Shown here piece after piece: positions 1-11,964 of a stretch of DNA of 64,000 bases. Source of the DNA: Macrolepiota albuminosa. Taxonomy: Eukaryota > Basidiomycota > Agaricomycetes > Agaricales > Agaricaceae. The notes under the pieces are model-generated. The model worked only from the letters and a program-made list of their open reading frames with translations. It was not told where the DNA came from and did no database searches. Where the stretch lies: contig JAMWFC010000008.1 of NCBI GenBank assembly GCA_027475525.1, positions 124,001 through 188,000 of the forward strand, given 5' to 3'. The first letter of the stretch is position 1; every line of letters begins with the position of its first letter. The position numbers and the translations under genes were made by a program.

Positions 1-353
1 CATGAGATAGTGGTGTCATTACACTAGAGTCTTAAGTCAATCAATAAAACTGGTGCAAGTCCTCAATTGCAAAAGATCTGTCTACAGTTTACTGAGTACT
101 AAGCCTTTATACTTCAGGTAAAGAAGGAGCTGGTTCAGCAGAATGAGGTATAGTAAAAGGAATCACAAGCATATAGGTAGATCAATAGAGATAAGATAAT
201 AACTGTTACACTGTGCTGTAATAACATTAAAGCTTGAGCAATTAAAGTCAATACCTGCTGCCATGTTATAAAGCTAACTGCACTTAAGTACAAAGCCTGA
301 CAAATTCAATTCATTAATTATATCAACAGATTCAATTCAATTCAAAATGGGTC

Positions 354-3300
354 TCATGCTTGAGCATTGTCTCCAACGTTACTGAACATGACATGACCTT
401 CTTGATACAGATTCCATCCATCAAATTTTTTGAGAGGGTTATAACATGCAAAGGAGAAGTACAGGCGTTTCTTTGGGAGATCCATGGTCCTGCACAGCTT
501 GGTAGTGGTTTCAAAATATTTCTTCGCACTCAACAAGTCTCCTTTAACCACAGCAATCTCGCCAAGTGCCCTATATGAACGTGCACGGATGACTAATCCT
601 GTGAAGGATGTACAGACTTGAATTATTTCCTGGAAGTAATCCCTAGCTTTATCAAAGTCTTCATCTGTCAATTCCACTATTCCAGCCAAGTAATACAGGT
701 GTAGAACCACCGGATTCCTATATTTGGCAGCATGCTTAAAAAGAGGAACAATCAATTCCCGAGCACGCTCCACCTTGCCCTCTTTTGCCAAGTATGCAGC
801 GAGAAGAGCTTTCATGATAACTATGTTTGTTAAATCCGGTGTGACTTTGATCGTTTCAAGCAACTGTGCCCGTAATGTGCTTGACATTGCATAGTCACCT
901 TGTTGATCAGCCAGATCAGCCAGCACAATGAACTTTTGCCACCTGGAAAAGTTATCCTCATCATCGCTTGCCTGTACTTCCTCAAAGAAATGCTGTGCAA
1001 TGTCCAAGTGACCATTGTGGAGTGCAAGATATCCTGCAAGGATATTTGTGTAAGAGAGGTGGGGTCGATTACGTTTTTGTTTGAGGGTGGACAGGAAGTT
1101 GTAGTAGCTTTGTATTGCATCAGGCCTTCCTTTGAGTATATTGATGTCAATTATGCCAAGTTCAACAGTAGCCTTGGCCGTTGGATGAAGTCTGAACAGG
1201 GTAAAAAGGCCCGAACAATTGTCCAAAGCTGCTGCAAATAATTTCTCTGCGGTTTGTAAATCGCCCTGATTAAGATAACATAAAGCTCGCCGATAGTCAC
1301 CCCAAACAAGTAGATCCAAATCTCTAGCTTCAAGAGCGAGTGCACGGGCTTGGGCATGTACCTGTTCAGCTTCTTCCATTTCTCCAACCTCACCCATAAG
1401 CGAGGATATCCAAAGTAGACAAGTGGACTTGCTTTTTATAATACTTTTAGGTTTTTGTAAAATCGGGACTGCCATGTGGATATTCGTGCATAACACAGTA
1501 TTATGGATTTTGCACACATCCAAAGCAGATATAACGGGGTGCAGAGAAACCGGTCGTGGTCGACACAAGTATAGGATAGACAAAAAACTGTTTGTAGTTT
1601 CCAATACATTGAAAGTCTCAATGTTCCCAGTCGTGGTCGACACAAGTATAGGATAGACAAAAAACTGTTTGTAGTTTCCAATACATTGAAAGTCTCAATG
1701 TTCCCACCAGTGTCCCGGAGCCAATGATTAAGGACATGTTCTATGTTCACATCTTCTGCAATAACGATTTGCGACTCTCCAATGTTGCCAGCATAATATC
1801 TCCTTAGTCCCTTCAACAATGGATTCATTGAGGTATCCATAATATGGTGATTCAATATGTAAAGGCGTATGGGAGCTAGAAGAGTGATGAAGTCGCGATC
1901 CCGGTATGCAATGGACTGCTTGCACAAAGCATCTGCACAGGTTTCAATGTCTGATACCCCAGGGGAAATGGCAGCAAGACATGTCTTGCTAATTCCTTGA
2001 GGAAGAAACGCAATGAGTTGCAAGAGATGACGAATCATGTCGCCATGCTTGAGAAAGGAGGGAGACTTGAGAGACGTCTCAATTGTGACAGCAATACTTT
2101 GGAGTTTTCCATTCCCAGTCTCGAGAAGAGCTGCACGTTGATGATCCCATGCGGTAACAAGCTCTTGAGGCGACCATTCGTTCTGAACCGCTGCTTGCGC
2201 AAGTAAATTAATTGAAAGAGGGTGGAAATCGACGGAAGAGAGCAGCTTGGTAAGAATAGATTTTTCGATATAATGGTAGTATGCTTGAAAAGCTTCACAC
2301 GCAGCGCTCTCCTCAAGCACAGGGACCTGTATTCTGACCCAATCAAGGTTCGGAGGCAGTACAGTTGTGCGTGCAGTAATGAGGATGGCGACCTTGGGTC
2401 TTGCACCGAGGCCGTCGATGACATCTGCAATTCGTCCAGCATCACCAGAGGCATCCAAGAAGGTTTCAGCATTGTCAAGGACAAGGAGTGTGTCCGGTTT
2501 TGAAATTGCCTTTAATGTCAGATTGTGAGCATTGACCGAAGTCGCCAGTCCCAATGTTCTTGCAATCCGGTCAAAGAGTGTTCCGAAATTCACCTGGCCA
2601 ACGTCCATATCATCAAACCGGACAAAATACCTTTGACCTTGGAACCTGGAGGCGATTTTTTCGTCGTTGAGAACAGCACGGGCGATAGTACTTTTCCCAA
2701 TGCCTCCTGGGCCAATGAGGGCAACTTTGCGGTAATCGAGCAGAGACTGGGTGATACTTTGGACAAGATTGTCCCTTCCGAAAAAGACTCCCGGCCGATT
2801 GGGTAATACGTCAGGTTCCCCAGAATCCCTACAAAATAAATGAGCCCAATCGTCATGGACGTTTGTCGGTGCATACCTGTCAGAATTCAAGTTCACTGTT
2901 GTGTGAAACTCAGCCAGGAGTTTGTCAAGTTTCATATTTGTTTTGTCAAGTTTCATATTCGTTGACATGTTAACTTCAGTCTGGATAAATTCATCACATT
3001 CCGTTAAGAAACAAAAAACGCAATCATGGCTCACGTTAAAAAGGGTTAGAAAACGATTCAACTCATCCTTCATTTTTACAATAGTCTCCTGGTTAATTGT
3101 AACGTGAAAGACCCTCGACGCTAGATTCTTCTCGGCCTTTGCTCTCGCTGCATCTTGAATGGCATCCATCGAGCTGAATACGTCCAGGACTTGAAATGTA
3201 ATTGACTGACAGTAATAGATAATTTCCCACCTTTTGAGCTCGATTAGCGCACGACGGACGGTGTCGTCAAGCTGATGTTCGGGGGTTTGGGAGGTAGCCT

Positions 3301-3816
3301 GCCAAACAACAAGGCCGATCATCTGACATGTCTCTGCAAGCTCCTTAAAGTCATCCTGGTTTGTCATGGTATCCTGAGAAAGATGTGAGATGGAATTTAA
3401 CAGCATGTTCCATGGCTATTAGCCTATACTTTGGCGATACCGAGTATTCCTGAAACACTTGACAGCACTCCCTGAACTGTCGACGAAGGTACTAGGCCGC
3501 TGACAAGAGTAATAGTCTGTATTGCGTTATTCAAGAATGATATTGTCCGGTCATGGCTTGGATTCTGAACTTCTTGTAGGCGTGTCGCTCTTCTTTGCTC
3601 AACCTATTAGAAATAAGTTAAGGACATCACTCACGTTACATCCAGGTAAAGAATTGAAGCGGTTACATACCACAGATATGCCAAAGTTATCCTCTTGAAG
3701 TTGCGACATTACTTACATCCAGGTAAAGAATTGAAGCGGTTACATACCACAGATATGCCAAAGTTATCCTCTTGAAGTTGCGACATTACAAGGCTTTGCC
3801 GTTGGCCAGTGGTCAT
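354..3816 (-). CDS. NLR-type P-loop NTPase with C-terminal TPR-like repeats
   Basis: I read three exons: 3816-3748, 3603-3430 and 3373-354, with GT-AG introns between (intron 2 is 56 nt, GTATAG to TTTCTCAG). Exon 1 starts at an ATG and encodes 23 residues; exon 2 adds 58, a hydrophobic/helical stretch typical of N-terminal domains of fungal NLRs. Exon 3 has a Walker A GPGGIGKST (near 2700), a Walker B LLVLDNAE (near 2480) and NB-ARC/NACHT-like helical regions. It then has about 400 residues of helix-pair repeats with A/L/Y spacing like TPRs, ending at TGA/354. An exact 77-bp tandem duplication at 1553-1706 shifts the frame between the NTPase and the repeats; with one copy the ORF is continuous and the protein would be about 1061 residues. 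By family this is a signal-transducing STAND ATPase of non-self recognition or programmed cell death type; ligand and effector are unknown. Confidence in the family is high, in the first exon moderate. Confidence 0.85.
1553..1706. repeat. Exact 77-bp tandem duplication inside the NLR gene
   Basis: 1553-1629 and 1630-1706 are identical and directly adjacent. 77 is not a multiple of three, so the second copy throws the NTPase frame into a short unrelated tail; deleting one copy joins the NTPase and TPR-like frames without a stop. Probably an assembly artefact, see findings. Confidence 0.97.
3636..3789. repeat. Exact 77-bp tandem duplication over exon 1/intron 1 of the NLR gene
   Basis: 3636-3712 and 3713-3789 are identical. 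The unit contains the exon 1 end and the GTATGT donor, so the donor is present twice; the copy next to the ATG gives a clean 23-codon exon. Confidence 0.97.
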
Positions 3817-4772
3817 TGTAGTATCTCTAATGCTGTGCGTGGTCGATTTTAACTGACAGTGAATTGCCACGTGACTTTGCTATCAAGGCTGTCCTGGAGT
3901 AAGGCAGCGAGTACCTGCCGAGTTTCGAGCTTCTGTCACAGAGTTGTTTGTGATCATCATTATTGATGAACTAGCTCACTGAACTTCGCCCCAATTGGAG
4001 TGGTGGATTTGCAAACTACGAGTACACACTACTGAAGAGTTATTGAAAGTTTGGGGTCAACGCTCTGTGTTGGAGTCCTGAAGGGACACCTCGACGTTGC
4101 TTTGTGCGCTCGCGGCCACCGGCCACCAAGCCTTTGTGCGCCTGCGGCCACTGGCCACCACGCCAATATTCATTGTCCGAAAAGTACATTGACCCTTACT
4201 GAATAGCTATATATACCATGATACCATGCACGAACCCCTCAGTCTTTTATACACGACTGAGGGTGAGTTACTTACAAACACATAACAGTGTATACGTCCT
4301 GACAACATCTACTACAGAACTTACTTGTATTCTCGTCAGGTACTATTACAATACAGTCTTTTATACACAACTGAGGAACTCACTTGTATTCTCGTCAGGT
4401 TGTTTGGACTTAGGTTCTAACACTCTGAAGAGATGTCTACCTGCTTTGGTGCCCATTTTATCCTGCCACTCACATGATGACCTCGGCCATTGCCATGGCC
4501 TCTATCGCTTTATGTGTCCTCAAAATTTGCTTCTTTCTGGCTATTTCTACTAGCTATGTTCTCAAAATTTGCTCCTTTTCAGCTATCTCTACTGGCTTTC
4601 TATCAGCTATTACTACATCCTTAAAATTTGCTCTCTTTTGTGTTGAGTATTGACTTACTTGACTGATGACAAAGACAAATATATGTCATATGTTGCAGGC
4701 TTATCAAGCATCCCCTTTTGGTTGGACACTTCCTGCATGTTTGTTTTTCTCTCTTATCTTTGCCAAGGTGGC
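3817..4772. other. Intergenic: NLR upstream region and AT-rich repeat flank
   Basis: No gene recognised. 3817-4200 should hold the NLR promoter. From 4230 there are imperfect short repeats: two copies of a 'cttttatacacRactgag' motif, and several copies of a motif 'aaaatttgctc' followed by 'cagctatYtctactggct'. The second motif reappears at 12225-12310, on the other side of the inserted gypsy element, so this is one older repeat tract split by the insertion. Confidence 0.5.
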
Positions 4773-5254
4773 TGTAAGCATGATGCTTACCATCGAAATG
4801 TTTCTTTCGTCGACTGCTTGTTCGTGTTCTTCTCATCCTTCTTGTCCTCGTTTGTCCTCGCTCATTGACTGTCACCTTACGAGTCGTTCTTCTCCTCGCT
4901 CATCGATTGTCGCTTCACGAGTCTGCTCATCGACTGTCGCTTTACGAGTCTGGGTTACCAGATTTCCTCATTAATCGTGTTCGGACCGATACATACGATT
5001 GGGGCTCTCGATCGGATAAAAAGAGTCTGGGTTACCAGATTTCCTCATTAATCGTGTTCGGACCGATACATACGATTGGGGCTCTCGATCGGATAAAAAG
5101 AGTGAACTTTATTTAGTTAACCACTTAAATACAGAGCTGTACTTTTCTAGTTAGTTTTAGTTTTTCCTTTTTGTCTACGAAATAGATCTCTTGTACCATT
5201 CTGTCGCTGGGTCTCGTTCCCTTTCGTGAAGAAGAGCATTCACGCTCTCTTACA
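4773..5254 (+). repeat. 5' LTR of gypsy element 1
   Basis: 482 bp as printed, TG...CA with 6-bp terminal inverted repeat TGTAAG/CTTACA. It includes a 77-bp-period tandem duplication at 4946-5103, so the true length is probably 405 bp. The first 17 bases form a palindrome (gtaagcat g atgcttac). Confidence 0.95.
4946..5103. repeat. 77-bp-period tandem duplication in the 5' LTR
   Basis: Bases 4946-5026 recur at 5023-5103, period exactly 77. The 3' LTR lacks this duplication and has a different one of the same period. Confidence 0.97.
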
Positions 5255-5458
5255 CTTTTTTTTTGAATCGTACAAGATGCTCAGGAGAAGTACAGCTTAC
5301 GTGGGATCTCCTTCGCTTGCTGTCTGCAGAACTATCGACGGCCAACTGTCTGTCACTTCAGTGTCTCTGGGGGGAGGGAGGGTTCCGTTGGGGAACCAAA
5401 ATCGGGCTAGCTTCTGAAGGAAGTCCATGGACTTGACGAACTATAAAGGGGGCCTAGG

Positions 5459-6822
5459 ATGGCTGCCTTTTCACGCCCGCTCCTGGCAGACTCCCGTCTT
5501 GTTGTGGATTTGGTCAACCTGGCGCATACTCGCTTGCAACAAAGAACTCTTGGAACTTGTGATTCTTGCTCCCGCTCTCCTTCTCGTTCCTCGTCACCTT
5601 CGCACATGTCTCGTTCACCGGCACCGTCGCGTGATAGATCTCCATTGACCGACTTGTCCTCTTTGCGTCCTGGGACACCATCTTCGGCACACTTGCGGCC
5701 GACAACGGCTACTATTGTGTCCCCGTCATTGCCTTCTTCATCTGAGTCTTCGACCTCTTCCGACGAATTGGATATCCTCCCCACACGTATTTCCCCCATG
5801 TCTCCGCCAAAATCGACATTGTATACGGCTGAGGTATCCCAGGTATCCTCGAGTCATGCCCTGGTAATTGAGAAAGGTTCAATCGGTCCCAGGCAGTTGG
5901 AAGATTTTGAGTACAACTGTCAAAGGTACTTCAGTCATAAGAACATCGGAGACGATAAGCAGGTGGAGAAAGTAATGTATAATATTGATGAGCCAGCCGT
6001 GCGTGCATGGGTCAGGGAGAATGAGAGGGAGTTGCGACAGCTTACATTCGCGGTCTTCATGGCACGTCTCTGAGGGATTGTCTTGTCGACGGATTGGGCA
6101 TGGGAGGTTGCGTAGGCTTTGTCCAAGAAGCAGGCAGAGGATGAGAGTTTCATGAATTGGGTCAACACCTTACATGAAGCCAACGACATCTTAAGTACCT
6201 TCCCATGATTCTATATCCCTGCAGAGAAATTACGCGACCACATTTTGTTACATTGCCAGGACGATGTGTGGAGGGAGTATGCGCTGGGCAATAAGGATTC
6301 GTGCTATGACCAGATTACTGACTTCCACAAGTGGCTCTGCACGGTCGCTGATATTGACGCTGTCATCACCGCTCGGAAGGCTCAAATCAGTAAATATCTT
6401 GCCAGCTCGCTTGCCACCACTGGCAAATCACAGCTCAAGAACGTTACGAATAATCCCAAGGCAGAGGCAGTGGGGGGTTCAGGAAAAGGTACGGCAGCGG
6501 GTGCAACCACAGCGACAACGCGTGTCCATGTTTATGCATTGACGGCGGAGGAACGAAGGATCCTTGATGAGCACTCTGGATGTCATCAGTGTCGATGGCT
6601 TTACGTTGATCATCGCGCGGCGTCTTGCCCCGACAGGGGAAATGCCTTGAAGTTAGAAGACTATAACAAACGACGTCTGACTCCTGAATTTGCACTCACA
6701 GCTCAGAAGGAGTATTTAAAAGGGAAGGCAAAGGTGATGGAAAAGGGGTCCGGGGTAACAAAAGCGCCTGTCACCGTGGTGGTGATGACGCCCAAATCGA
6801 GCTGGGCGCTGCGTGGACTATC
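5459..6822 (+). pseudogene. gypsy element 1 gag (broken)
   Basis: Capsid/nucleocapsid polyprotein. It starts MAAFSRPLL at 5459, has a Ser/Pro-rich region, then a Gag-like helical capsid region. In-frame stops lie at 6071-6073 (TGA), about 6112 (TAG) and about 6207 (TGA). After them the same frame continues from 6245 to a zinc-knuckle variant with pattern C-x2-C-x6-H-x4-C (CHQCRWLYVDHRAASC, near 6586-6633), longer than the usual C-x2-C-x4-H-x4-C. The frame then meets the 871-bp insertion at about 6830. Two of the three stops read as CGA or CAG changed to TGA or TAG. It cannot make full-length Gag. Confidence 0.85.
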
Positions 6823-7707
6823 ACTAGTGCAGCTACTTAGCCGATATAGCTTTGGGCGTGCTAAGTGTGTGAGAGAGTCCCGGACAGGTCCCAGAGAACA
6901 CACGGTAGGCAAGAGGTTGGTGGCAAGGAAAGTGGGTAATTGGAGGCACTTGCGTATGGCTCCAAAACGTGGCTACAGGGCGCTAAAAGTCGCTAAGGGG
7001 GAGCGCTAAGAGCGTGGGAAAGTCGCTAAGAAAGGCGCTAAGAGGTGCGGGAAAGGGTCGCTAAGAGGCGCTAAGTGTTAGCACCTAGAACGTGATAATA
7101 AAAGGATGAGATTGCTTAGCGGATCTAAGCACGAAAGCCAAGCCGTAGTTGCAAGGCGCTAGAGAGAGAGAGATATAGAAAACTAGAGCAGAGTCCCCTT
7201 GCTTGACACAGTCAACAAGAGGTAGTCTGTTGCGTATGGAGACCAAAATGTTGGGATACGATCCCTACTGCCAAATTGATTCCCTGAACTACTAACAAAA
7301 AGTAAGTATTTATAGTAAAGAAAGTTAGCCGATGCTAAGAGGTTAAGTGCCGCTAGAGGGTGGTGAACTGATAAAAATGTAAGTAAATGCGGTGAATTGA
7401 ATTGTATAGTAAAAAGGTCCATAATGATGCTGTCACGGAAATACTTCATCATTTCTCTTTGTAAGCGCTGCCACTGGCTAAGAGCATTATGCCGGATTGA
7501 CTGATGCCCAGTGTCTGTGTAAATGTATAGCCTCGGAGTGCAAGTGGCAAGGTGCAGCGAGGTGTCAATAGTGGTGCGAAGAATAAGTGGTGCCATAAAA
7601 AGTGGTCTGAGAGTAATTGGAGCCTGTAGCTGCAAGTTATTAGTGTAAAAATATAAGAAAAATAGCGCTGGAAGCGCTAGAGCGTGGCGCTTCTGGTGGT
7701 ACTAGTG
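6823..7707. mobile_element. 871-bp insertion of unknown type in gag-pol, 7-bp direct repeat
   Basis: The motif actagtg occurs at 6823-6829 and again at 7701-7707. Removing one motif plus the 871 bp between them (878 bp) puts the gag frame (frame 2) directly in frame with protease/pol (frame 1 as printed), so this is a real insertion with a 7-bp target duplication. It is rich in gcgctaag/cgctaag words near 6990-7080 and has no recognisable ORF, no clear terminal inverted repeat and no poly(A). The same gcgct vocabulary occurs in the LTR at 24782-25617. Class unresolved. Confidence 0.75.
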
Positions 7708-10700
7708 GGCAGTTGTGAGGTGCGGGTATTGGTGCTATCTGTAGCCAGCCACGATGCAGGCTCATCAGCGGCAGTTTTTGAAGGGTCGTCGGACGAACTG
7801 GACAGTAGCGACGCTGGTAGCGAGTACGTGCTCCCTCTCCACATCACCTATTCCTGCCTTGTCTCTGGCCCCTCCATTGTTCCGACTCCTGTTTCCAATG
7901 CTCTTATTGATACGGGTGCCCCTCCAGCGTTGGTTTCTACAACGTTCATGAATAAGCTCGGTTTGTCATCCCAGAAACTTTCCCGCCCGCTTACAGTCTC
8001 AGGTGCCTTTACGTCTGGAAACAAGAATGAGTCTCAGCTGTTAACAAAATACATAAAACTTGTAATTATATCTCCTTGCGCCCAGTGGCATTCTAAATCG
8101 CAAATGTTCATCGTCTGCCCAAATCTGCACTCTGATCTGATCTTGGGATTGGATTTCTTGAAGAAGAATGCGCTTGTTGTTGATGCGGAGGGAGGGAACG
8201 TGGTGGACAAGAAGGACGGTTTTGACCTACTACATCCCCCCGATGCTGTGAAGACACGTAAGACAACACCGATTGAGCCATCAGTCAGGCGTAAAATGGA
8301 GAAAAAGAAGAACCAATCCGAGCAAAAGTGGATTAGAGAAGGACAGAGCATGACCGAACAGTTGCGGGCGCCGGTCCATTGGGAGTTAAACGTCTTATTT
8401 GCACAACAGAGACAACGTTTTGCGCATTTAAAAGACCATATGATGACGAGTGAACCAATGATGTTGGAGTTGATTTGGGCTAGAATCGAGGAACTGGCGT
8501 TCAAGGGGAGGTTGAAGAAGAGAGATGAGAGGATGAAACGGAAGTATCAAGCCCAATTTCCTCCAGATATTCCGCATGCAGACGAATTGCCGACGAGCGT
8601 ATATCATCGTATCCAAGTAAAACCTCTTGCAAAAATCATGATTGTCCGATCATATTCTTGTCCACGCAAATACCGTGAAGGCTGGAAAACCTTGATAGAC
8701 CAGCATGAGAAAGCAGGAAGGATTCGGCCCTCTTCATCCCCGTACGCGAGTCCCTCATTTGTCATTCCTAAATCAGATCCATCGGTTTTACCCCGATGGG
8801 TAAATGATTATCGACGTCTCAATGCTTGCACAATCCCTGATAACTATCCCTTGCCTCGAATTGATGATATCCTCGCCGACTGCACACGCCCAGGTACATG
8901 TTTCTGGGGAAAAATAGATCTTACCAACGTGTTCTTCCAGACGTTGGTCCATCCTGACGACATCAAATACACTGCGACATTGACGCTCTTTGGGCTGTGG
9001 GAATGGGTAGTTATGCCCATGGGGTTACGGAATGCCCCTGCAATGCAACAGCGGTGAGTCACCTTGGCATTGCATGAATATATCGGAAAAATCTGTCATG
9101 TTTACCTCGATGATATTATCATTTGGTCGAGGACAATAGAGGAGCATGAGGAAAATGTACGAAAGATTCTGGAGGCGTTAAAACAGGCCCAATTATTTTG
9201 TTCCTTGAAGAAAAGCGACCTTTTCTGTACAGAACTCGATTTTTTGGGACATCACATATCAGAGAGAGGTATTGAAGCGGATGTTTCGAAGGTCGAGAAA
9301 ATCCTAGGATGGCCACGACCACAGAGAGCAAAACATGTGCGACAGTTCCTAGGTCTTGTTTGGTACATCGCAGCATTCCTGCCAGCTCTCACAGAGCACA
9401 CATCGGTCTTAACGCCATTGACGAAGAAAGAATTCAATGCTGCTTTACCCCCATGGACTACAGAACACCAAAAGGCTTTCAAAGGTATAAAGGAATTGGT
9501 GGTGGGTCACGATTGTTTAACTACGATTGACCATGACAACCCTGGGAGAAACAAGATTTTCGTGACCTGTGATGCAAGTAAGAGATGAACAGGGGCTGTG
9601 CTCTCGTTTGGGGAGACATGGGAATCAGCGCGTCCGGTGGCATTCGATTCGCAACAGCTCACGCCAGCGGAAAAGAATTACCCTACGCACGAACACGAGA
9701 TGCTGGCTATAATACGCGCCTTGCATAAATGGAGAACAGATCTGTTAGGTTCACACTTTGAAGTTTATACGGATCATAAAACACTCAAGAATTTCGACAC
9801 CCAACGGGATCTATTAAAGCGTCAGGCTCGCTGGATGGAGTACCTGGCGCAGTACGATTATACAATCCACTACATTAAAGGAGAGGAAAACACCATTGCT
9901 GATGCATTATCGAGGTTTCCAGAATCAGGTGATCAGGTGGAAATTGCGTTGGTTTGGAGAAGTGAATTACATCAGGATGTGGTAAAGAACATCAAAGACG
10001 GATATCAAGTGGATCCTTATACAAAGCAAATATTGGACGACAGAGACAAAGGGATGTTGCCTCATGGTGTGGAAATTAGGAATGGACTTCTATATGTTGG
10101 AGACCGCCTGATTGTCCCAAAATACCAGGGGTTACGGGAAAACCTGTTTCGATTGGCACATGATGAGTTGGGACACTTTGGAGCGGACAAAACTTATGCA
10201 TCCTTGCAACACTCATACTACTGGCCAAATATGCACCGTGATTTAATCGTGGGATATATTCAGTCATGTCCTGAGTGTCAACGTAATAAATCAACTACCT
10301 CAAAGCCTGTGGGCCCACTCCACCCGTTGCCTATTCCTGATTGTCGATTTGGCTCGGTGACCTTAGACTTTGTGGGGCCATTGCCGATTGATGAAGGTTT
10401 CAATGAATTCTGTTCAATGACATGTAGGGCGGGCGCAGATATCCAAATTTCATCTTGTAGGACTTCACAGACAGGAGAGGAATTTGCAGAAATTTTTTTT
10501 TGGGACTGGTATTGCAAAAATGGGTTACCATATGAAATCATCACTGATCGCGACACACTTTTCACCTCGGCATTTTGGAAAGCTCTTATGAAGTTAACGG
10601 GCGTCAAGCACAAACTTTCAACCTCTTTTCATCCTCAGACTGACGGGGCTTCCAAAAGATCAAATAAGACTATCATCCAGTGCATCTGTTTTCATGTCAA

Positions 10701-11451
10701 CAGGTTACAGACCGGTTGGGTTAAAGCTTTACCATGCATTAGGTTTGGCATGATGAACACAATAAATGCCTCGACAGGGTTTTCCCCCTTTCAATTGAAA
10801 TCAGGTTTCTCGCCGTGCGTTTTACCTCCCTTATATCCCCCTCCACTGGCCGATTCACCTGCAGACGACCTTGCACTGAAAGTTTTATTAAGTATCGAAA
10901 ATAATTTCATGGAGGCAATGGACAATCTTATTATGTCAAAAATCAATCAGGCACACTACGCAAACAGACACCGCACACCCGAAATTCCGTACAATGTGGG
11001 TGACATGGTTATGCTGTCTACAGCAAATCGTCGTCAAGAATACATGCAAAAGAAGGATGGGCGCATGGCAAAATTTATGCCGAGACAGGATGGACCCTTT
11101 CGCATTTTAGAAGCTTACCCAGACTCGTCGGAGTATGTTTTGGATTTGCCTAAGTCGATGAACATCGTTAACAGATTTCATGCAAGTCTACTAACACCAC
11201 ATGTGAGAAATGACGACGATCTTTTTTCATCAAGGCGCCTCAAAATGCCGGGTCCGGTCGTCACGGAGGACGGTCAGGAGGAACACTTTATCGAATGCAT
11301 TCTGGATGAACGTCGTTGTGGACATGGAATGCAATATCTTGTCCATTGGCGGGAGTATGGACCAGACCATGACAAATGGAAAAGTGGTAAGGAGATGGAA
11401 GATACAGTTGCGTTAGATGATTGGGAGAAGAAGAAGGATAGCAGGGGATGA
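7708..11451 (+). pseudogene. gypsy element 1 pol: protease, RT, RNase H, integrase, chromodomain
   Basis: One frame runs from the insertion to TGA at 11449-11451, interrupted only by TGA at 9055-9057 and 9586-9588. Aspartic protease has LIDTGAP (near 7903). RT shows the WVNDYRRLNACT block near 8800 and catalytic YLDD near 9103. RNase H follows 'CDASKR' near 9570. The integrase zinc finger (H-x-H..CPEC, HDELGHFGADKT to CPECQ, 10160-10280) precedes the DDE core, with D at TLDFVGP (near 10365), D at ITDRDT and HPQTDGASKR (near 10630). The C-terminal chromodomain has QYLVHWREYGPDHDKW near 11330. Both stops are one C-to-T transition from CGA; GAVLSFG resumes directly after the second. Confidence 0.93.
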
Positions 11452-11477
11452 TAAAAAGTCTCAAGAGCATGGGTGAG

Positions 11478-11959
11478 TGTAAGCATGATGCTTACCATCG
11501 AAATGTTTCTTTCGTCGACTGCTTGTTTGCGTTCTTCTCATCCTTCTTGTCCTTGTTTGTCCTCACTCATCGACTGTCACCTTACAAGTCGTTCTTCTCC
11601 TTGCTCATCGATTGTCGCTTCACGAGTCTGCTCATCGACTGTCGCTTTACGAGTCTGGGTTACCAGATTTCCTCATTAATCGTGTTTGGACCGATACATA
11701 CGATTGGGGCTCTCGATCGGATAAAAAGAGTGAACTTTATTTAGTTAACCACTTAAATACGGAGGGACCGATACATACGATTGGGGCTCTCGATCGGATA
11801 AAAAGAGTGAACTTTATTTAGTTAACCACTTAAATACGGAGCTGTACTTTTCTAGTTAGTTTTAGTTTTTCCTTTTTGTCTACGAAATAGATCTCTTGTA
11901 ACATTCTGTCGCTGGGTCTCATTCCCTTTCGTGAAGAAGAGCATTCACGCTCTCTTACA
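11478..11959 (+). repeat. 3' LTR of gypsy element 1
   Basis: 482 bp as printed, TGTAAG...CTTACA, followed by target copy gtggc. It contains its own 77-bp-period duplication (11688-11841) at a different offset from that of the 5' LTR. A purine-rich stretch (gagaagaagaaggatag, near 11424-11440) lies about 40 bp upstream, not immediately adjacent, so the PPT is uncertain. Confidence 0.95.
11688..11841. repeat. 77-bp tandem duplication in the 3' LTR
   Basis: 11688-11764 repeats exactly at 11765-11841. Confidence 0.97.
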
Positions 11960-11964
11960 GTGGC

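Larger units (their letters stand above)
4773..11959 (+). mobile_element. Complete but decayed Ty3/gypsy chromovirus, element 1
   Basis: Two LTRs (4773-5254, 11478-11959) start TGTAAG and end CTTACA. The element is flanked by a perfect 5-bp target duplication gtggc (4768-4772 and 11960-11964). Order is gag, protease, RT, RNase H, integrase, chromodomain, which is the Ty3/gypsy order. The LTRs differ at about 11 positions outside the 77-bp artefact, ten of them transitions and mostly CpG versus TpG/CpA. The coding part has no frameshift other than an 871-bp insertion, but five in-frame stops. No good tRNA-primer site is evident after the left LTR (sequence begins ctttttttttgaatcg). Confidence 0.95.

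Noticed and set aside
4218..4553. 111-codon ORF in the repeat flank
   Set aside because: Falls in imperfect short repeats; no domain.
5255..5290. tRNA primer-binding site of gypsy 1
   Set aside because: Sequence after the LTR does not begin TGG-like; self-priming is possible but not supported.
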